Origin: Rhea pennata | Lineage: Eukaryota > Chordata > Aves > Rheiformes > Rheidae | Length of the DNA stretch: 64,000 nt | Direction of reading: 5' to 3' | Assembly: GCF_028389875.1 (NCBI RefSeq) | Contig: NC_084663.1 | Span: forward strand, 208,475,876 to 208,539,875 | Shown: in pieces, positions 24,823 to 40,005 of the stretch | How the letters are laid out: each line of letters starts with the position of its first letter | Numbering within the stretch: position 1 is the first letter of the stretch | Notes under the pieces: model-generated | Database searches by the model: none | What the model was told of the DNA's origin: nothing | Seen by the model: the letters and a program-made list of their open reading frames with translations, nothing else | Position numbers and translations under genes: made by a program

Positions 24823-27800
24823 TGCGACCTCTTCTATCTGCTATATCTTTAGTTGGTCAGAGCAGGACTTGATGCATTTACATAATCCTTATTGAACAGA
24901 GATTCTGTTCTTCATTATCCAACAGCTATAAAGACAGGCAATCATTCAACAGCTACAAACAAAAGGCAACTTACCTAAACTACCGAAATTCAAACAGTAG
25001 TAGTTACGTATATAGGTATAATTCTGAATACGTTTGTGATATTAGCAGGAAATTCAAAGCTAAGGCTAATATTTCAACTAGAAAAAATATTTCTTGTAGG
25101 CCAGGAAGTTGCCAGGAACTCAGATTTGGACCTGCTGTTGTATTACATAACACAGGCTAAAATATTTCATTTTGAGAAACCTGCTAACCTAAAGAGACTC
25201 CTTGCACTTGGCAAACAAGTTCCCAGCTCATACTCCCTCTGTGAACAAGCTGCTTGCAGAATCTAGTCTTTCCCATCTCCTTCCCATCTCAAATGGGCAG
25301 GAGAGCATTTTCCCAGTTACCAGCACACTGGGAGTCACGCCGGCCAGCATTAACCACTCCTCTTCCTCAAGGACTCTCGTTTATCTAGAGGAGACAGGAC
25401 AGAAATGGATCTCAAGTACAGAAATGCTGTAACTCTAAGTGGAATTTCCCTAGGTAGAAATCCATATGTATTAATGCATTATGCATTTTTTTTATGTTCA
25501 TGCACTACCTGCAGACTATTTGCACATACACAGCAAACCTAGCAACTCCAGGATGCAGCAGGTTTATAGCTCAACAGTTGACAAACGCAGGCACAGCAAA
25601 TCCATCTGACCCTTCCAAGAAGCGTGAGGCTACCAGGCAAGCAGCACAGGGACATGTAGGATCTCCCTACATGCAGACACCAGTTGGGACTGGTTCACAG
25701 GTGTCCATTTTCCAAAAGTCTAGACAAATCTTTTTTAAAAAAATCTGCAAATTGCACCCAGACTTTCCAGCTGGAAAAATATCATTTTGGGAAAAAGTTC
25801 AGCCCTGCCCAATAATTTTATTTGGAAACATTCCTGCTTCTCAACCCATTGCTCAATACATTTCTCCTATGGAAATCCAGGTGGCTTTCCTGCCTAAGTG
25901 GCAGGTATAAGTTTATATGCACCACAAGGTATGATCTGTCTCACAGAGACAGTCCTATAAATAATTTTTAAAACTCCAAAATTGCATAGTTGGATTTAAT
26001 GGCTGTGCAGAACACAAAGTCTCTCCCCTTGCCTCTTTTGCACACCAGGGAAAATCTGCAACTCACTGAACTACTGTGGTCAGACCTTGGTTCATACACT
26101 ACATGGCTCCCAGGAGCTCATATATGTGCTAAGGAGCAACTCATTGATCGAGGATTAAGTATTTTCACCATAAACTAATAGGTAAAAACAGCATAAATAA
26201 CATTTCAAATAAAAAGCCTGGGAAAGGAGCCCTGCTTTTCTCTTCAGGGTGAACGCTTGGCAGGAGCGTAACATTCAGCTGTGATGCCCACACTCGACAC
26301 GAGAGTGCTCAGGTTTGCCATGAGCCATAGCTGGGCACCAAGTCTTTTTTTAATTATTGGAGACAACAGACTGCAGAACGCTACCTTGGTTTGCATGTTT
26401 TATCCTAATGCTCTAGGTCACAGATCTCATATTTCACATGAAAGACCAATCCTTGATCTTTCACACAGTATTTGCATTGCCCTAATATCAAAACAAATTC
26501 ATGCCCAAACTGTCCACCATTGGGTGAAATCTTTGAGGGAGCTCTACCAGTAGAAGTATCAAGAGCCAGATTAACATACGTCCCCAAACATTTTGGGGAG
26601 GACAGTGGAACAGTTAGGGAAGTTTGGCTTCAACATGTCCCTGAGAGGCAGGGAGGGACTCTGGTCTAGTCTCAGTCCCACCAAAGACTCATGAGCAATC
26701 AGGTAAATCACAGCTGCTGTGGTCCACTCTCCTATCTTCTGGAGGGAGGAGAGACTTGACGACATTTGTAAAACACTTCTAATGCAAGGGGCTATGGAAA
26801 TGCAAAATATACAGACAGCAAGCTGTAGTCTATCAAATATATTTTAGGCTTAAACTAGTAATCAACAATTGATTCTCCTCACACAGATCAGTTACTGCTA
26901 AATTCTGTGTTATTTAACGAAAACATGAGAGAGCGAGGAAAGGAGAGAAAGGTAGAGAGGACAGAACTTGCAAAATTACAAACGGATTTTTTTTTTCCTT
27001 TCTATAGGATTGAAAAGATGCTGAAGCACAGGTTCACAATTCCACATTAGCAGCTGACCAAACAACATACAAGAAAAAGCACTCCCAGCACACATACCAT
27101 TTTAGGAAAACTGTTTTCAACAGCCCCACACTTCATTTACTGACACAATCTGGGTTCCAACTACAGAACGTCAAATCAGCCAATGCAACCTTAATATACT
27201 CTTACAAACACCTTTCAAGACACTTGTGGACATGGATACTCAATAGTGCATGCTCAGAACAACACTGCATCACTTTGGGCCACGTCTGAGCAAGCCATTC
27301 AGCCACCAAGGTGTATGAGGTGCAGTGACTCCAAGGCATTTGTATGGAAGAGGTTAAAAACAGCCAGCACAGCAGCAGGGCAGACTTTCAAGTGTGGAAA
27401 ACTGCGCTGCCAGAAATCCAGCCAAAAATGCCTTTATCTACTCAAATACAACATTTTCTTCCCCAAGGACAAAAAAAAAAATTATATATATATATAAAAG
27501 CTACAGCCAAATGTTTGCTGGAATGTATCTTGCATGGCAAAGCCAGGAAAGCTTCATATGGCCAATTCTCTGCAACAGAAGATAAAGCTTTCCTTCCAAA
27601 AGCTGCCATTTTAAAAGGCTGCCATCCCCCACGGGTAAGCCAAAGGGAAAAGCAGCAATGCCACCTCTTGCTACCTCTTCCTTCTCCTTCCCTGCAACCA
27701 TCATGCAATTCCTGAGGGACATACAGCCCCCAAACTTCCTTGCCTCCCAAAGGGGATGGACTGAGGATGCCATTTCTGCTCCAGCACTGAGACCTGGCCA

Positions 27801-30800
27801 CCAAAATGGGGAAACCTATAAGTTAGGTGAGAATTACTCAGTTTTTAGGAACCCGAAAGCAAGAACAGGTCTAGCCTCACATGTGCTCTCCACGTTGCTG
27901 CCCAAGCAAGGTCTCCGTAAACTCCAGCTCCGCTGGTGGAAAGCATATGTTGTGAAGTCTGCAGGATGGCAAAGCAGAAGTAGGAATGATTCACCCCTGG
28001 TATGCAAGAAAGCTTTGTGCGGTGACTGGGTAAAAGGCAAGGAGTCTCATGATGCATTAGTTGCTGGGTAGGCACACTTTGGAGTGGAGCTGCGGCTGTA
28101 TGTGAAGATATTTTGACACTGTGTAACAGAGCCCTGATGAAATGCTTGTAAGATTAGACTCCACATGATACCAAGGTTTTTGATAAGATACTAGAAAAGC
28201 TATCACAACTAAAGGATCTTGATAAAATATTTGTAAGGCCATTGTGACCGCAAATGTGGAAGTAGCATAAAAGTAAGTATGTTACTAACCACTGACATCA
28301 GGCTCCATAAATGTATTATGAAATATAAATGAGTACGTGCATTAGATATTTTTATAAACTATGTCTAAGGACATTTTTTGAATTTTAACCATAGTGATAT
28401 ATCTCACTGCTGTTGATCATCTTGTTCTGATTGTGCCAGAGGCTGTGGTATAAAAGAATAAAAATCTTTGTTAATGAAGTTTTGTTTTGTTAGAATGCTT
28501 TTTAATGTTAAAGAATAAAAAGCTACTAATTCCACCTCTTGATTTCTGCTCAAGTAAGCTCGTGATTTACCAGGGTTTACACCACTTGCCAAACCTAGTA
28601 AAAATAAATGGTCATTAAGCCTTATCTACCCTTATTTTTAATGTCCAAGCTGCTGCCAGTAGGTACATGAATCTTGGGCTGGGTCCATGTTGCACTAAGC
28701 CACACTATGGTAGGGGCATACTAGGCTAGCGTCAAGCAGCCTTGAGGTTTTGGGTTTTCTTAGCTGCCTTGGTTCACTTTGACACCATGGGTGGGTGGCC
28801 AAACCCCACATCTTACTGAGAGTTGAGGCTCCATCATAAGTGCAGGCCTATGCTTGTTTCACAGCATGAAGATATCAGAGAGCTTAAACCTGTCTGAGAC
28901 CCTCACATTTGGTCTCACCTAAGAAATCTCTCCTTGCTGACTCTGGCAACTGTTTAGGAGGGTAGATGTGGGGGGTACAAGTCTAGGAAAGGCATTTGAT
29001 CTGTTATAGATAAAAAAAATCACGGTTAATGGTAGCTAACTCTCTATAGTAGAAGTCCATCAGCTCAATACAGTTGAACTTTCAGAACATCAGCAATGAA
29101 ACCTACTAACAAACATTCATCACAAGCACTGGCACAAGCATGTATTTATCTGAACTGTACTAGCTGCAGATGTCCAGTGGAGCTTCACCTGGGAGAAACC
29201 TGTCCCACACAATGTTATCAGTCACCTATAGATAGCCACCAACATAAAACCAGTACCACCACTCCCTTGGGTTAGGCTCATGCTAGAGATGCACCATGTA
29301 CATCAGCCCAGATATGTTAGCTCATCGTGTGGGGTATAAGCAAAGAAACCAAAACCATACGTTCCCCAAGAGACTGTTGTGTTAAAAGAAGTCATTGGTA
29401 CAACCCTAATGAGAAAGGGTCTATTTTTCCTTTGCATAAAGAGGTGGTGGAGCTACATTGGGAATGACTCTGCTAAATGTGCTTGAGGGCTTCACAACTC
29501 TTACGTGGACTGAAGCAATGGCACAGACAGCAAATGGACCCTTGTTCTAGGCAAGTCAGGGTCTTCCAACACTACAAGCATCTACAATGTGAGCTGGAGG
29601 GATGATGGGGTAGTCAGACATCCTTGGGGGGCCTGCAGGCTGGGATGACATCATGTGAGTGCTCCTCAGCTGCTTCAGTGCAAAGTTTTGGGTAAGTAAC
29701 CCCTGAAGTGCGTGAGAAATCCAGACATGGTGTGCTGCAAACTTTCAGGCAGGTCACTGAAACTGAAAACAGGCACAAATAAACCATTTCAGCTGCTTAC
29801 AAAGTGACTAGGCTCCACGGTGTTGTTTCTGGACCAGGCAGAGAAAGGGCTGACAGAGACCTGCCACACAGATGGCCACCTTAGGGTGGCAAGGAGACTC
29901 TGATCTTTGCTGATGGTGACCTCCACCAACCTAAATTTGGCAACAGGGACAGGTGGAAGCAATAGTTGAGCAACACCCAAAGGCAAGATGTGGCATCACT
30001 AAAAGTTTTTGGGAGCAGATGAAGAAAAATTGAGGCTTACAAAGGGGCACCAAAGAAGCACAGGAATGGCAAAGGATTTTTGCTACTTTGTGTAGTAATG
30101 CAAAAAATAAAAACTGTCACTGCTGTATTAAGATGACAGCTGCTGTTTGTTCAGAAGGCAAAAAAGCAAATAGCTTTCAGCTGCTGGCTCCGAGACTAGG
30201 GACAGACAGCAGATCTAAAAGCAGCTTTTCAGACTACAGGTAGCAGCTTGCCAGAGAAATAATAATAAATTAGGAATACCAACAGTAAAGAAAAGAGCTA
30301 ACAAACAAGATAAAAGTCACTGCCTGTCTCACACACCAGTCCTGACATCAGATTTCATCCATTTACTTTACTGTGCTAGCATTCAGACAGCTACATCTCT
30401 GGAGGAGCAGACACAGCACCTATTTTTCATTTATATCAAATTCAGTGTGCTTCCTATATCTCCAGATCTCTGAAAAGGAGACAGATATAAGCTATGTCCT
30501 ATTAGACAGTTACATGCACTTGTGTTAGCAGTTCTCTTAAAATAGCAAAAAAATCAAAGTCAAAACTGCAAAAAGCCAAGATGCTACAGCTGTAAGAACT
30601 GTACGTGCACTGTCAAAGCTGCAAAAATTTAAAAAATGTTTTCCTGAAGCACTTGGACCTATAACACCTCAGTAACAAAGCTTTTCCAAGGCAATTCCTT
30701 GAGGAAGTTTTCTCCAGCAACAAGCACAAAGCTCTGTTAGAGTAAGAATTAGCCCAGTACAGGTAACCCACCTTAAATCATAGCCTTTTGCATTTGGGAT

Positions 30801-33800
30801 TTCTGGAGCAGCATCTTCCCAGTGACTGGAGAGCAAACAGGAGGCTGGAACACCATGCTGCCCTCCGCTACCGTCTCCACGCATGGCCTTCAGCAAATCA
30901 TTTCACTGCTTGGTGCTTTCCTTTACCCATAGGTAAAATGGAGCAACACAATTACAAAATGGTATTTTGCAGAGCGGTAACATCTACCATTTCTCAGTAC
31001 TTTACCCTGAAGATGCGGGAGGCTCAGGTCAGGCATAACAGCAGCCAGTTCAAAACGCACTTAAAAATAAACTGGCCGTGTTCATCTCGCTATCTTGTTT
31101 GCCCCTGCCCTCAGAGTTTGTACAGCAGTAAGAGAAACCTCATGTGCCATTGCCACTTATAGACTAATTCAAGAGCATACAGCCTGCTACAGAGCAGGAA
31201 AAGGTGGGTTTCAGGGGATCTTTTTTTTTAAACACATGCTTATACAGGGACATACAGGGATGTCAACCCTCGAGACCATGTTTTGTTGTAAATCAGCCAG
31301 AGCCGCTCTTAATTACATCAGCAAAAATTTGGGGAGACTGTCGTCTTCACTGAAGCTACTCCCGACTGAAATACAGCTAACGAACAGGACTGGTGCCACA
31401 AAATCAACCTGACATCCACAATTCCTGCTCTTTGCAGACACATCCCAGAGCTTCGTCATTATAGGAAAGTATCTTTTCTGTAACTAATAGCTCCATAATG
31501 GTCATTTCATATGAGAATGGCTCCTGAATAAGATTTTAAGGATACCGCAGGTCTCTTCATAGAAAAGAGAAAGATATTTATGTTCTGGCCAAATTTCAGC
31601 TCATATACTAACATCTGCCCTCCCCATCCCCATTCCCCTCATAATTTTAGTTCGTTACAGTACTTTTTGCTTGTCCTGAACCACTGCAAGAATGCAGTTG
31701 CTTCTCCAGCACGGCTATCTGCTGCTAAAGCTTCATTTCAGCTCTAGGCTAGTTGTGTTTCAAGACACTGCACAGGTTAAAGTCTAAACTAAAAAATCCT
31801 GAAGGCAAAAGGAGAGTTGTTATTGGGACCCTTCTACTCTAGATTTCCCACCACTGTAAACAGACGTTCTAGATTTTCCTAGGTAGGCAGCACTATATTA
31901 CATATAGCAGCACATAAGATTGAGAGATGGTCCTTCAATCTCTTGGCAGGAACCTACTGAAATTTTGACTTCTTCGATATTAGGAAGCAGAAAAAAATTA
32001 TTTCCTTTTGTTTACTTAAAGCAAGTAGCTTCAGCACCGAGGCCACCATGACGTGCACAGTCCTGGGCCTTGCTGCCACTGCCCAGCTACAGGAATGCAA
32101 GCAGAGCTTGCACACAGCTTTACGGTCGTGGGGACAGGAGCTGGTATATCTGCAACTTGTTTGTGACCATTTATTTTTGTTCCTTAGCAACAGAGCAGTT
32201 CTTGAGTTTTTCTGTTTTGAATCTATATTTGGTGTCCTGGGGAAATTCCTCAGCAGAAGACAGCAATTTTTAAATGGCACAATAAACAGTGGGAAATCAA
32301 GTGTGCTGATGATGACTGCAATCCGGGGCTTTTAGTTAACGTGAAATGCTCAGACCCGGAGCTAGTGAGAGCTCTCTCATGGACCTCAATGGCAGCAGAA
32401 TCAGGCATCAAGAGTTGCATCTGTTACGTTTTCTACCTTTGCTAAACTTCACCCTGATGTAAGAACACAAGGGGATTTATTGGGTTATAAAGCCCATCTC
32501 TAGAGCCCTTTGGGTGACATGCAGACCAACACCTCCCTGAATCTCCCCACCACTAAGCAGCACTCACAGGTCTCATGACAATTTGGCATTTGCCCTGTGT
32601 AAGCCAGGACTCGGGTATGGGTAATGCCACCATCTCGGAGCAAAAGAAGAAAAAAGGTTTCAGTACAATACAACAATTCTGAGCTAAGACACTGCTCTTA
32701 ACATGAATCATGGAAATATCAATATCCCTCCAGTCTCTACGGCCCCTGAGCAAGCATGCAAATTAAATTCTACCTAATCTACATGAGAAAAACAAATAAC
32801 ACCTGATGTTTCCCAACTCTGTGAGCAACATGGCCTTTAAAAACAGATTTAATCATAGGAAGGATAGCAAAATCGCATAGCTCTGCAGTTTCATGGGTTG
32901 TCATGGCAAATGAAAATCCCTGACTCTCCAGCTTGTGTGTTTTGGAGGAAAGGGAAAAACAAAATGCCTTTTTTCATGACTAGAAAGGAATGTTTTCCTA
33001 GCAATCATTCTGAACCCACTCTATGCTCTATACACACAGCTGCTATTCCCAGGAAAAATGTTTGCTCTCCGACTTACTGAAGAACCACCCGAAAGTCAGC
33101 GAATACAGGCAATTCAGCATAAGCAGACATGCAGAAACTGGTAATGAGAACCACGCGCTTTTATTTGTGACGACTTCTTGCCTGCCAAAGAGACAGTGCT
33201 GAATTAACCACCAGGATCTCAGCTGCATCAAGGGAGCTCACTGGGGAGGCCAACAAGGTACCACATCAAGAGAACCGCACAGCTTCCCAGGTTTCCTCTC
33301 CCATTCCCATATGCCCCAGGAAATTCAGTATCACGGCAGCATTTCTTGCCGTACATCCAGTAATAGAAGCTGCTTGAAGTAAAACAAGAATATAGGTATT
33401 TCTGCATCTGTTTTAATCTGAGTAGAGGCAGGACATAATTTGGCTGTAACTTCACCAGCCGGCCCCCGGAGAGTTGCTTTTTTCCCCAACAACGCTGCAC
33501 CGCCTTTTGTTCTTTGGCTGGGCGCTAAAAGGTTGGAAGTCCAGGACATCCACATGACAGATTTACATCATCCATTCCGCCATGAGGCTTATTCAGTCAC
33601 GTTTACTCTCAGCCCTTCCCCTCCTGCAAATCTTTTTTGGTACTGGGCTCCAAGGCAAGGCCTTTCGTCTTGAAGGAACAATGCGACCCTAAGGAATAAC
33701 GGTTATTACATGGTGTTGTAAGTGGTGCTTCTCTGTGGTTGGGATTTTTTTATACCACACTTCCCTGCCCTTATCCGTACAACGGCATGGAGGAGACCAG

Positions 33801-34152
33801 AAGTTGCACAACTGCACACATGTGATTTGCTGGAAAGCAACCCATTCTTTAATCAAAAACACAAGGCTCCCTTACTTATATTCAAAACTCCACCACCCCA
33901 CTCAGAAGATCTGCATCTGTACATCAAGGGCAATATCTGACCAAGGTGATCAGCATTTACTACCACACACTATTGAAAAGATCTTGTAGCTACGAGAACC
34001 CAACTGGACCAGGCTCCTCCTTACCCTTCATCTGCAAAACTCCTCATCGAGTTGCAACTGGGGATGGCAGGACAAATCAGTTAAAATTAGCAAGCTTTTA
34101 ACAAGGATAACCAATTTGGATACTTTACTTCTTGGATAGGAGGCAAAAGAAA

Positions 34153-34560
34153 GAATCATAGAATCAGTAAGGTTGGAAGGGACCTCTGGAGATCATCTAG
34201 TCCAACCCCCCTGCTCAAGCAGGGTCACCTAGAGCACGTTAGACAGGGTTGCAGACAGGTGGGTCTTGAATTTCTCCAGAGAAGGAGACTCCACAACCTC
34301 TCGGGGCAACCTGGTCCAGTGCTCCATCACTCTCACAGGGAAGAAATTCCCCCTCACGGGCAGGCAGAACTTCCTGTGCTTCAATTTCTGCCCATTGCCT
34401 CTCGTCCTGTCACATGGGACAACTGAAAAGAGTTTGTTCTCACCTCCTTGACACCCTCCCTTTAGGTACTTGTACACATTGATAAGATCCCCCCTCAGGC
34501 TTCTCTTCCCCAGGCTGAAGAGGCCCAGCTCTCACAGCCTCTCCTCATAGAAGGTTCCTC
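34153..34560 (-). mobile_element. CR1 LINE fragment, copy 2 (minus strand)
   Basis: CR1 3' end in intron 1, sense to RAB30. The plus strand begins GAATCATAGAATCAG, the complement of the CR1 tail. The minus strand then reads back through the 3' UTR to an ORF2 C-terminal stretch ([43 protein letters not shown]) ending SNVL and a stop. The 5' limit near 34560 is approximate, since similarity fades after the GLFSLGKR-type region. Confidence 0.94.
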
Positions 34561-36633
34561 ATCTTTCTCCTCCCCAGTTGAGCATCTCCTAGGACAGGTT
34601 GTGGTGCGGGCTGCTGGCTACCAGCCCAACCTTTTGTGTAGGAAGTGTCCACAGGCCAACATCAAGCATGGGACAAATGGATTTCCATGATCACTATTCA
34701 GCTTCAAACCACAGCAAATCTACCCGAAGTCTCATATGTTAACCCTTACCCTAAGCCACACCTCAGATAGGAAATGTTGAGGTTGCTAAAAATCATTGGA
34801 ACTACAAGCATATTGCAGGAGACAAGGAGGCTCTAGCCATTAGCCTACAAAGTCAGGCAAAAGTACAGAGGACAGGGCCTTCCTGCACAGGACAACGGGA
34901 CAGAATACCCTTCAGCATCCCTTCCCTGCAAGGGTTTCTGGCGAGCACATTCGATCCTCTGGCTGCTTGAGGTCTGGAGCATTTTTGAATTCCTACGCAA
35001 GTGGGTGGATGCTGGAAGCGAGCAAGAGGACAAAAGGGGAGTTAAAAAAGTTATGTTGAGAAAGACAAAGGAAAATAAGAAAAACAAAACCAAGTAAGAA
35101 AAATCCTTTTATTAGGCTGGAGTTGCTTGACAGTGCTGGAGCACAGAATAAACACAACTTCAGCCCTTTATGCTATAAGGATATGACAGAGTAAGTGTTT
35201 TTTATCCTGGAGCAGGAGGCTTGGTCCTGAGGCTACTGCCAGCTAGTTACAAGGAGGTTTTCAAGTCTTAACAGACAATGCTGCAAGATGGGGTTTTTCT
35301 TCTTTTGTATTTTTGTTTTTCTTTAAAAGTGTTTCAGTCAAAAAAAGACTGCATTATCAGCTTCTTTTATACATATAAATGTACTCTGACATTTTTCTTT
35401 AGGAAATGGCTTATCAAAGGAAGTGGCATGTAACAGACTGCTTGTGCCTTTGTGCAGATGTGGAACATCTTATGTTTGTTTCTTGCAGCTCCCTAATTTT
35501 ATACAAAATAATTCAAAGTGCCACCATTTGCTCGTTAGCAGAATGGGCAGCAGACTGCCCAAAAGCAAGAATATTTGCAATTCAATACCAAACATAAGGC
35601 ATTTTCGTTTAGTAAAGCAAAGACTTCCCTCTTAAGGTTTCAGCTAGCCGTCTATGCTATCAAACACAACCAGAGCCTTACGGTTCCAGCATAGTGCACT
35701 TCCACGAAGCATAAGGCCATGCAAAAGCACCAGACTGCGCTGCACAAGCTGCCATTAGAGTTACGATTTCAATTCTGATGAAGTCTAGAAAGGAGAGCCT
35801 TCCCCTAGAAGGTATTTCTATAATATATACAACTTTCAATTTGCAACAGAATATCCGAGATGGCACCATAAAATCAAGAAAATAACAGATTTATCCTCAC
35901 AGCAGGGAAAACAAAGAGCAAGAGAAGTGAGAACACTGGATGGTTTTTCTGGCTCTGCCAGCAATGGCTTGCATGACACGTCCTCTTACCTGACACTGGA
36001 GAATTTAAGCTTCCACATGTGACAACAGGCCATATAAGCAGTCTCAAACTGGTGCTGTAAGACTAAAATCATGCACTCTGCAAGGCTCTGTTAGGAACTT
36101 TTGCAGAAGCATTATCTTAACACCTAAGTTCAAAAGCAGATTTACAACATCATTGATTTCCTCCCATCTTCTCTCTGAGCACAGGGTGTTTGCAAAGGCT
36201 TACACAAATTTGCAACAAATTAATTCCCGTCAGAACAAATGAATTCCAGCTTCAAACTCTTTTCAGTCTATTCTGTTCTTCCATCTAACATCAGTGCAAG
36301 GGATGACACTAAACACCAGGTATTTTCAGAATTAGCATGTCACTTAACATATTGCTCCCCCTTAACAGATTGCCCCATGCTCCCTTTCAGCATAAACATC
36401 TCAACATCTCTGCAATTCTCACATGCAGAACAACTTATATTTAGCCAAGTTAAAGCAGCACTCGATATATATATGATAACAAGCAGAAGAGAAGCTATTG
36501 CAGTGGTAAAGAATACAAGAATGGTAACAAGGCTCATGAAACAGGGTTCCTCCAGAGGTACTTGCTTAACCGGCAGCACCCCAAATTGCTACACTGAGAG
36601 GTAATATTTTATAGCTGTAATACCTAGGTTTAA

Positions 36634-36654
36634 ATATATATATATATATATATA
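36634..36654. repeat. (AT)n microsatellite
   Basis: About ten perfect AT units in RAB30 intron 1, followed within 60 bases by a GGATA-rich imperfect repeat. Confidence 0.9.
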
Positions 36655-36712
36655 GGTAGAAAAAAAAGTCCTGCAAGGCAGTTTCCGATGATGGCTATAA
36701 AAGGAAGCAATA

Positions 36713-36798
36713 AAGGATATAGGATAAGGAAAGGATATCTGGATATATCAAGGATAGGATATAAAGGATATATAAGGAAAGGAAATAAAGAATATATG
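36713..36798. repeat. Imperfect GGATAT repeat cluster
   Basis: Seven GGATA cores, most followed by T, spaced irregularly by AAG, CT or AAA linkers over about 85 bases. It is an imperfect purine-rich minisatellite on the plus strand. Confidence 0.8.
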
Positions 36799-39700
36799 AA
36801 AATACAGGGAAAACAGGAAGGACACAGGATGGATCTGGGATCAGACCAATACTGCTAGAACAAGAAGGCAGGAGCCCAGTACAGTGAAGGAAAGCTGGAA
36901 ACTCAGGCATACAAGGGGCAGGAAGCATTGTGGAGAAATGCATTCAGAGAACGAACTGACAAAAAACCATCCGTGACCCTGGAGGACACTCGCCAGCTAC
37001 CCGTGGAGACAAACAGCAGGGCCGTTTCAGGATTACTTCTGCCAAAAGTTAGGAAACACTCCATTTTTGGAAGGACAAAGGAGATGTGTGTTCTGTTGAA
37101 ACTGTGTCAGATCTGTGAATCTCAATTCAATCCTAAACACAAATCAGATTTCAGTGAAAAATCTCGGTGCCAATCTGAACAATGCTCATTACAACACATT
37201 GTACAAAACAACATGGGAGAACCATGGAAATTTAGGCATTAAGTGTCAAGCAACACATTCGTGGTGCAAATACAAGGGGACAAGTTTAAGCATTGCTTTG
37301 GCATAGAAGTTTAGGTTGGCTCATGGCAAAGACAAGTATTCTGCATGAAGAAAAGCGTTTTTGTAGCCTTCAGAGTGAAGAACTTCATCTCCGCTGAAGA
37401 AATCCAAGTTCTCACTGTGCGCTCCCTAATCTGCTTCTTTGGTTCACTGCTCCGCGTCTGCTGCTCTGCAGTAGCCTCACATACTGCCTGGGGTTAAAGC
37501 TGGCAGCTCCAAGCTTTCACTTAAATTGGTTCAAGTTTCTCTTCTTGGCAACTAATAACCTCTCCTTCCCCTCCCGCTCTCCATGAAACTGGGTAAGCAT
37601 CGAACAAGTCTTCCCAGGTACAATACCCGGGTAGCAGACGATGAGGATTTTGCAGAAAGCACCGTGTTTGCATTTGCTGGGTTATTTGCTACCCCTGAAC
37701 ACAGAGTCAGGAAAGACAGGGCATGCCCTGAGGAGCCGGGCTGTGCCACCTCATGCTAACCCCAAACATAGCAAACTAAGGCCCCAAGCACAATTACAAA
37801 CACAGTTGCCTTCACTCTTGATACAAATACACTTCTGAAAGTAGTCCAGATCCCTGTTGTAATAGGCATGGGGAAATTAGGAAGTCGTGATTTAAAATAT
37901 ATTATTGTATTAAGGTAAGTTGTTCATTCATCATGCTCTTACAACATCCAGCAACACAAATATAAAAACTACTAAGACATCTGTTGAGTTCTTCGAGAAA
38001 AGAGGAAGAATACTGTAGATCCTATATACGTGGCTTTTCAGCTTAGACTGTTCTTCTCTCTTTTTTTGTTACTTGCTATTTGTTTGCATCTCCTTATGCA
38101 TTGTATGAGTTGTATTGATACAAGGCTGTACAAAAGGTGAGGTTTCAAATCAGAAAAAAAAAATGAGTGCTGTGTTTTGGAAGAATATATTACAGTCTCT
38201 CTGGTCTACCATGTTGAGGGAGACCTCTTGGCATTTTTCAAAGGTCAGAGATAAAACTCAAGAACTTTATTCAACATTTAACTATCGCAGGCAGCGAGTA
38301 TGGAAGCAAACACTGCACCACGTGCATGCCCACTCATGCACCCTTTGCATTTTAAAGCAGAGCATCAGCTGGGCACAAACAGCCTGTACTTCATTCTAGG
38401 TCAGCACTGCCACTCTGGGAATAAATATTACATTCTTCCCCCCTTTCCTCCTCAAGAGTAAATTCAAATTTGAATTACCACAAAATCTGAGATCAAAACC
38501 AGGCTGATGACCTCGCTGTACTCCATACTATAGCTCCCTCTTAGTGAGATTTTCCACCTCCTAGGGCTTTCAGGACACACAGGCAAGGCAAGAGAGCTGA
38601 ACAGATAAAGTGACTTGCCCTAGCTCGGAAATTTGGGAATAGCCTCTCTGTAGGCAGACCATAGCTAAAGGCTCTATTCATTGGACTGTTTCACCACTTC
38701 TAACTGTTTCTGGTCTCCTCCACCACCACCACAACCCAACACTACTACACTTCCCTTTACTGTCTGTATTTTTTTCTTTCTTCTTTGACTCTCAATCTTG
38801 ATACCTGTCTTGCTCTGTCCTTACATTGCATTCTCTACATTTTTGTCTTTGTCTTTCTATTTTTGTCCTTGTTCTGACACTCCACTTTTCAAGTAGTAAT
38901 TCTTATGTAACAGTTACAGCTCCCAGAACTGAGAAGATAATTCTCTCTTCCTGCATCTCTCCCCACCATGCCTAGGTGCTGAAGCATGGGAGCTCCTCAT
39001 GGCTGCACAGCTTTCCCGCAATCTGTCTCAGTTTCCCAGCGCAGATGGACCATATTCCACTCTTCTGTAGTTGCCTAAATCCGCCTCCAGCTGCCCTCAT
39101 GCCATTTCCTTCCCCATCACTGGCAGAAACAATTTTAGTCCTGATTTAGTGTTCTGCGGGCACAGTTGAACTGACAGAACAGAGAATAGCAAGAAAAATG
39201 CTATTTTTTCTTGCACTCCAGGTTACAAGACTCCTGGACAGCAAAAGCGTCATTGAGGCTGTTGGCAGGCTTAGAGCTCATTTGCATTTGGAAAACTTCC
39301 GCAATTAATAACCAAGAGAGCTCCAGGAGCTGACGACGAACACCCAGGAAGTCTTCCAACTTAAAACAGACAACATCCACCTCTTCTTAAACCCCCTCCT
39401 CCTTTTGCTGGAGAGAGCCACCCTCCCCTCCCCAAGTGAAGCCTGGCCAACACAAAGATTTGCTGTTAGCGCAGGTCATTCATTTGGAGAACTGGCTTAA
39501 ACTGTGCTGGCAAAAGAGCTTTCCTGCGGAAGTACATCAGCGAGTCCTTCTAGGATAAAGAAAGTCCCTTCAGAATTAATCTAACCCAACAGTTGGGTTG
39601 GACACGGTGACCATCCTCCTTTGGCCTTGACAAATCTCGTCTTGCATCACTGGCAGCCACTCAAAAGCCACTGTTAACGAACAATTTTGGCGGTTCACAA

Positions 39701-40005
39701 CTTCAGGGTTTCGCTTTGCTCCTCCTTGCTTCCACTGGCTCACCCGTTCCTGATTACTTTTCACATTTTACAGTCTACTCCACATCTCACTAATTATCAG
39801 CAACACATAGCAGCCGTTTATCACGGTGTGCAGTGCCAACTATTCCTTCTCCACCCTGCTTCCGAGACAGCCACGAGTTTCGCAAAGAATATTAACACAC
39901 AAAGATATCGGATAGCCCTGGAAGTTACACTTGCTTCATTTTCTATTCAGGTTTTCTTGTTCTCTCCAGCTAAGAAGTAAAACTTAGCTAAACCTTCATA
40001 AATCA

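Noticed and set aside
27246-28071. Several overlapping open frames of 60-137 codons on both strands in intron 1
   Set aside because: No recognisable domain, no paired splice sites in a consistent frame, and the frames contradict each other.
34560-34690. Sequence beyond CR1 copy 2 as a second mobile element
   Set aside because: It could be diverged CR1 or unique DNA; no terminal repeats or coding remnant could be recognised.
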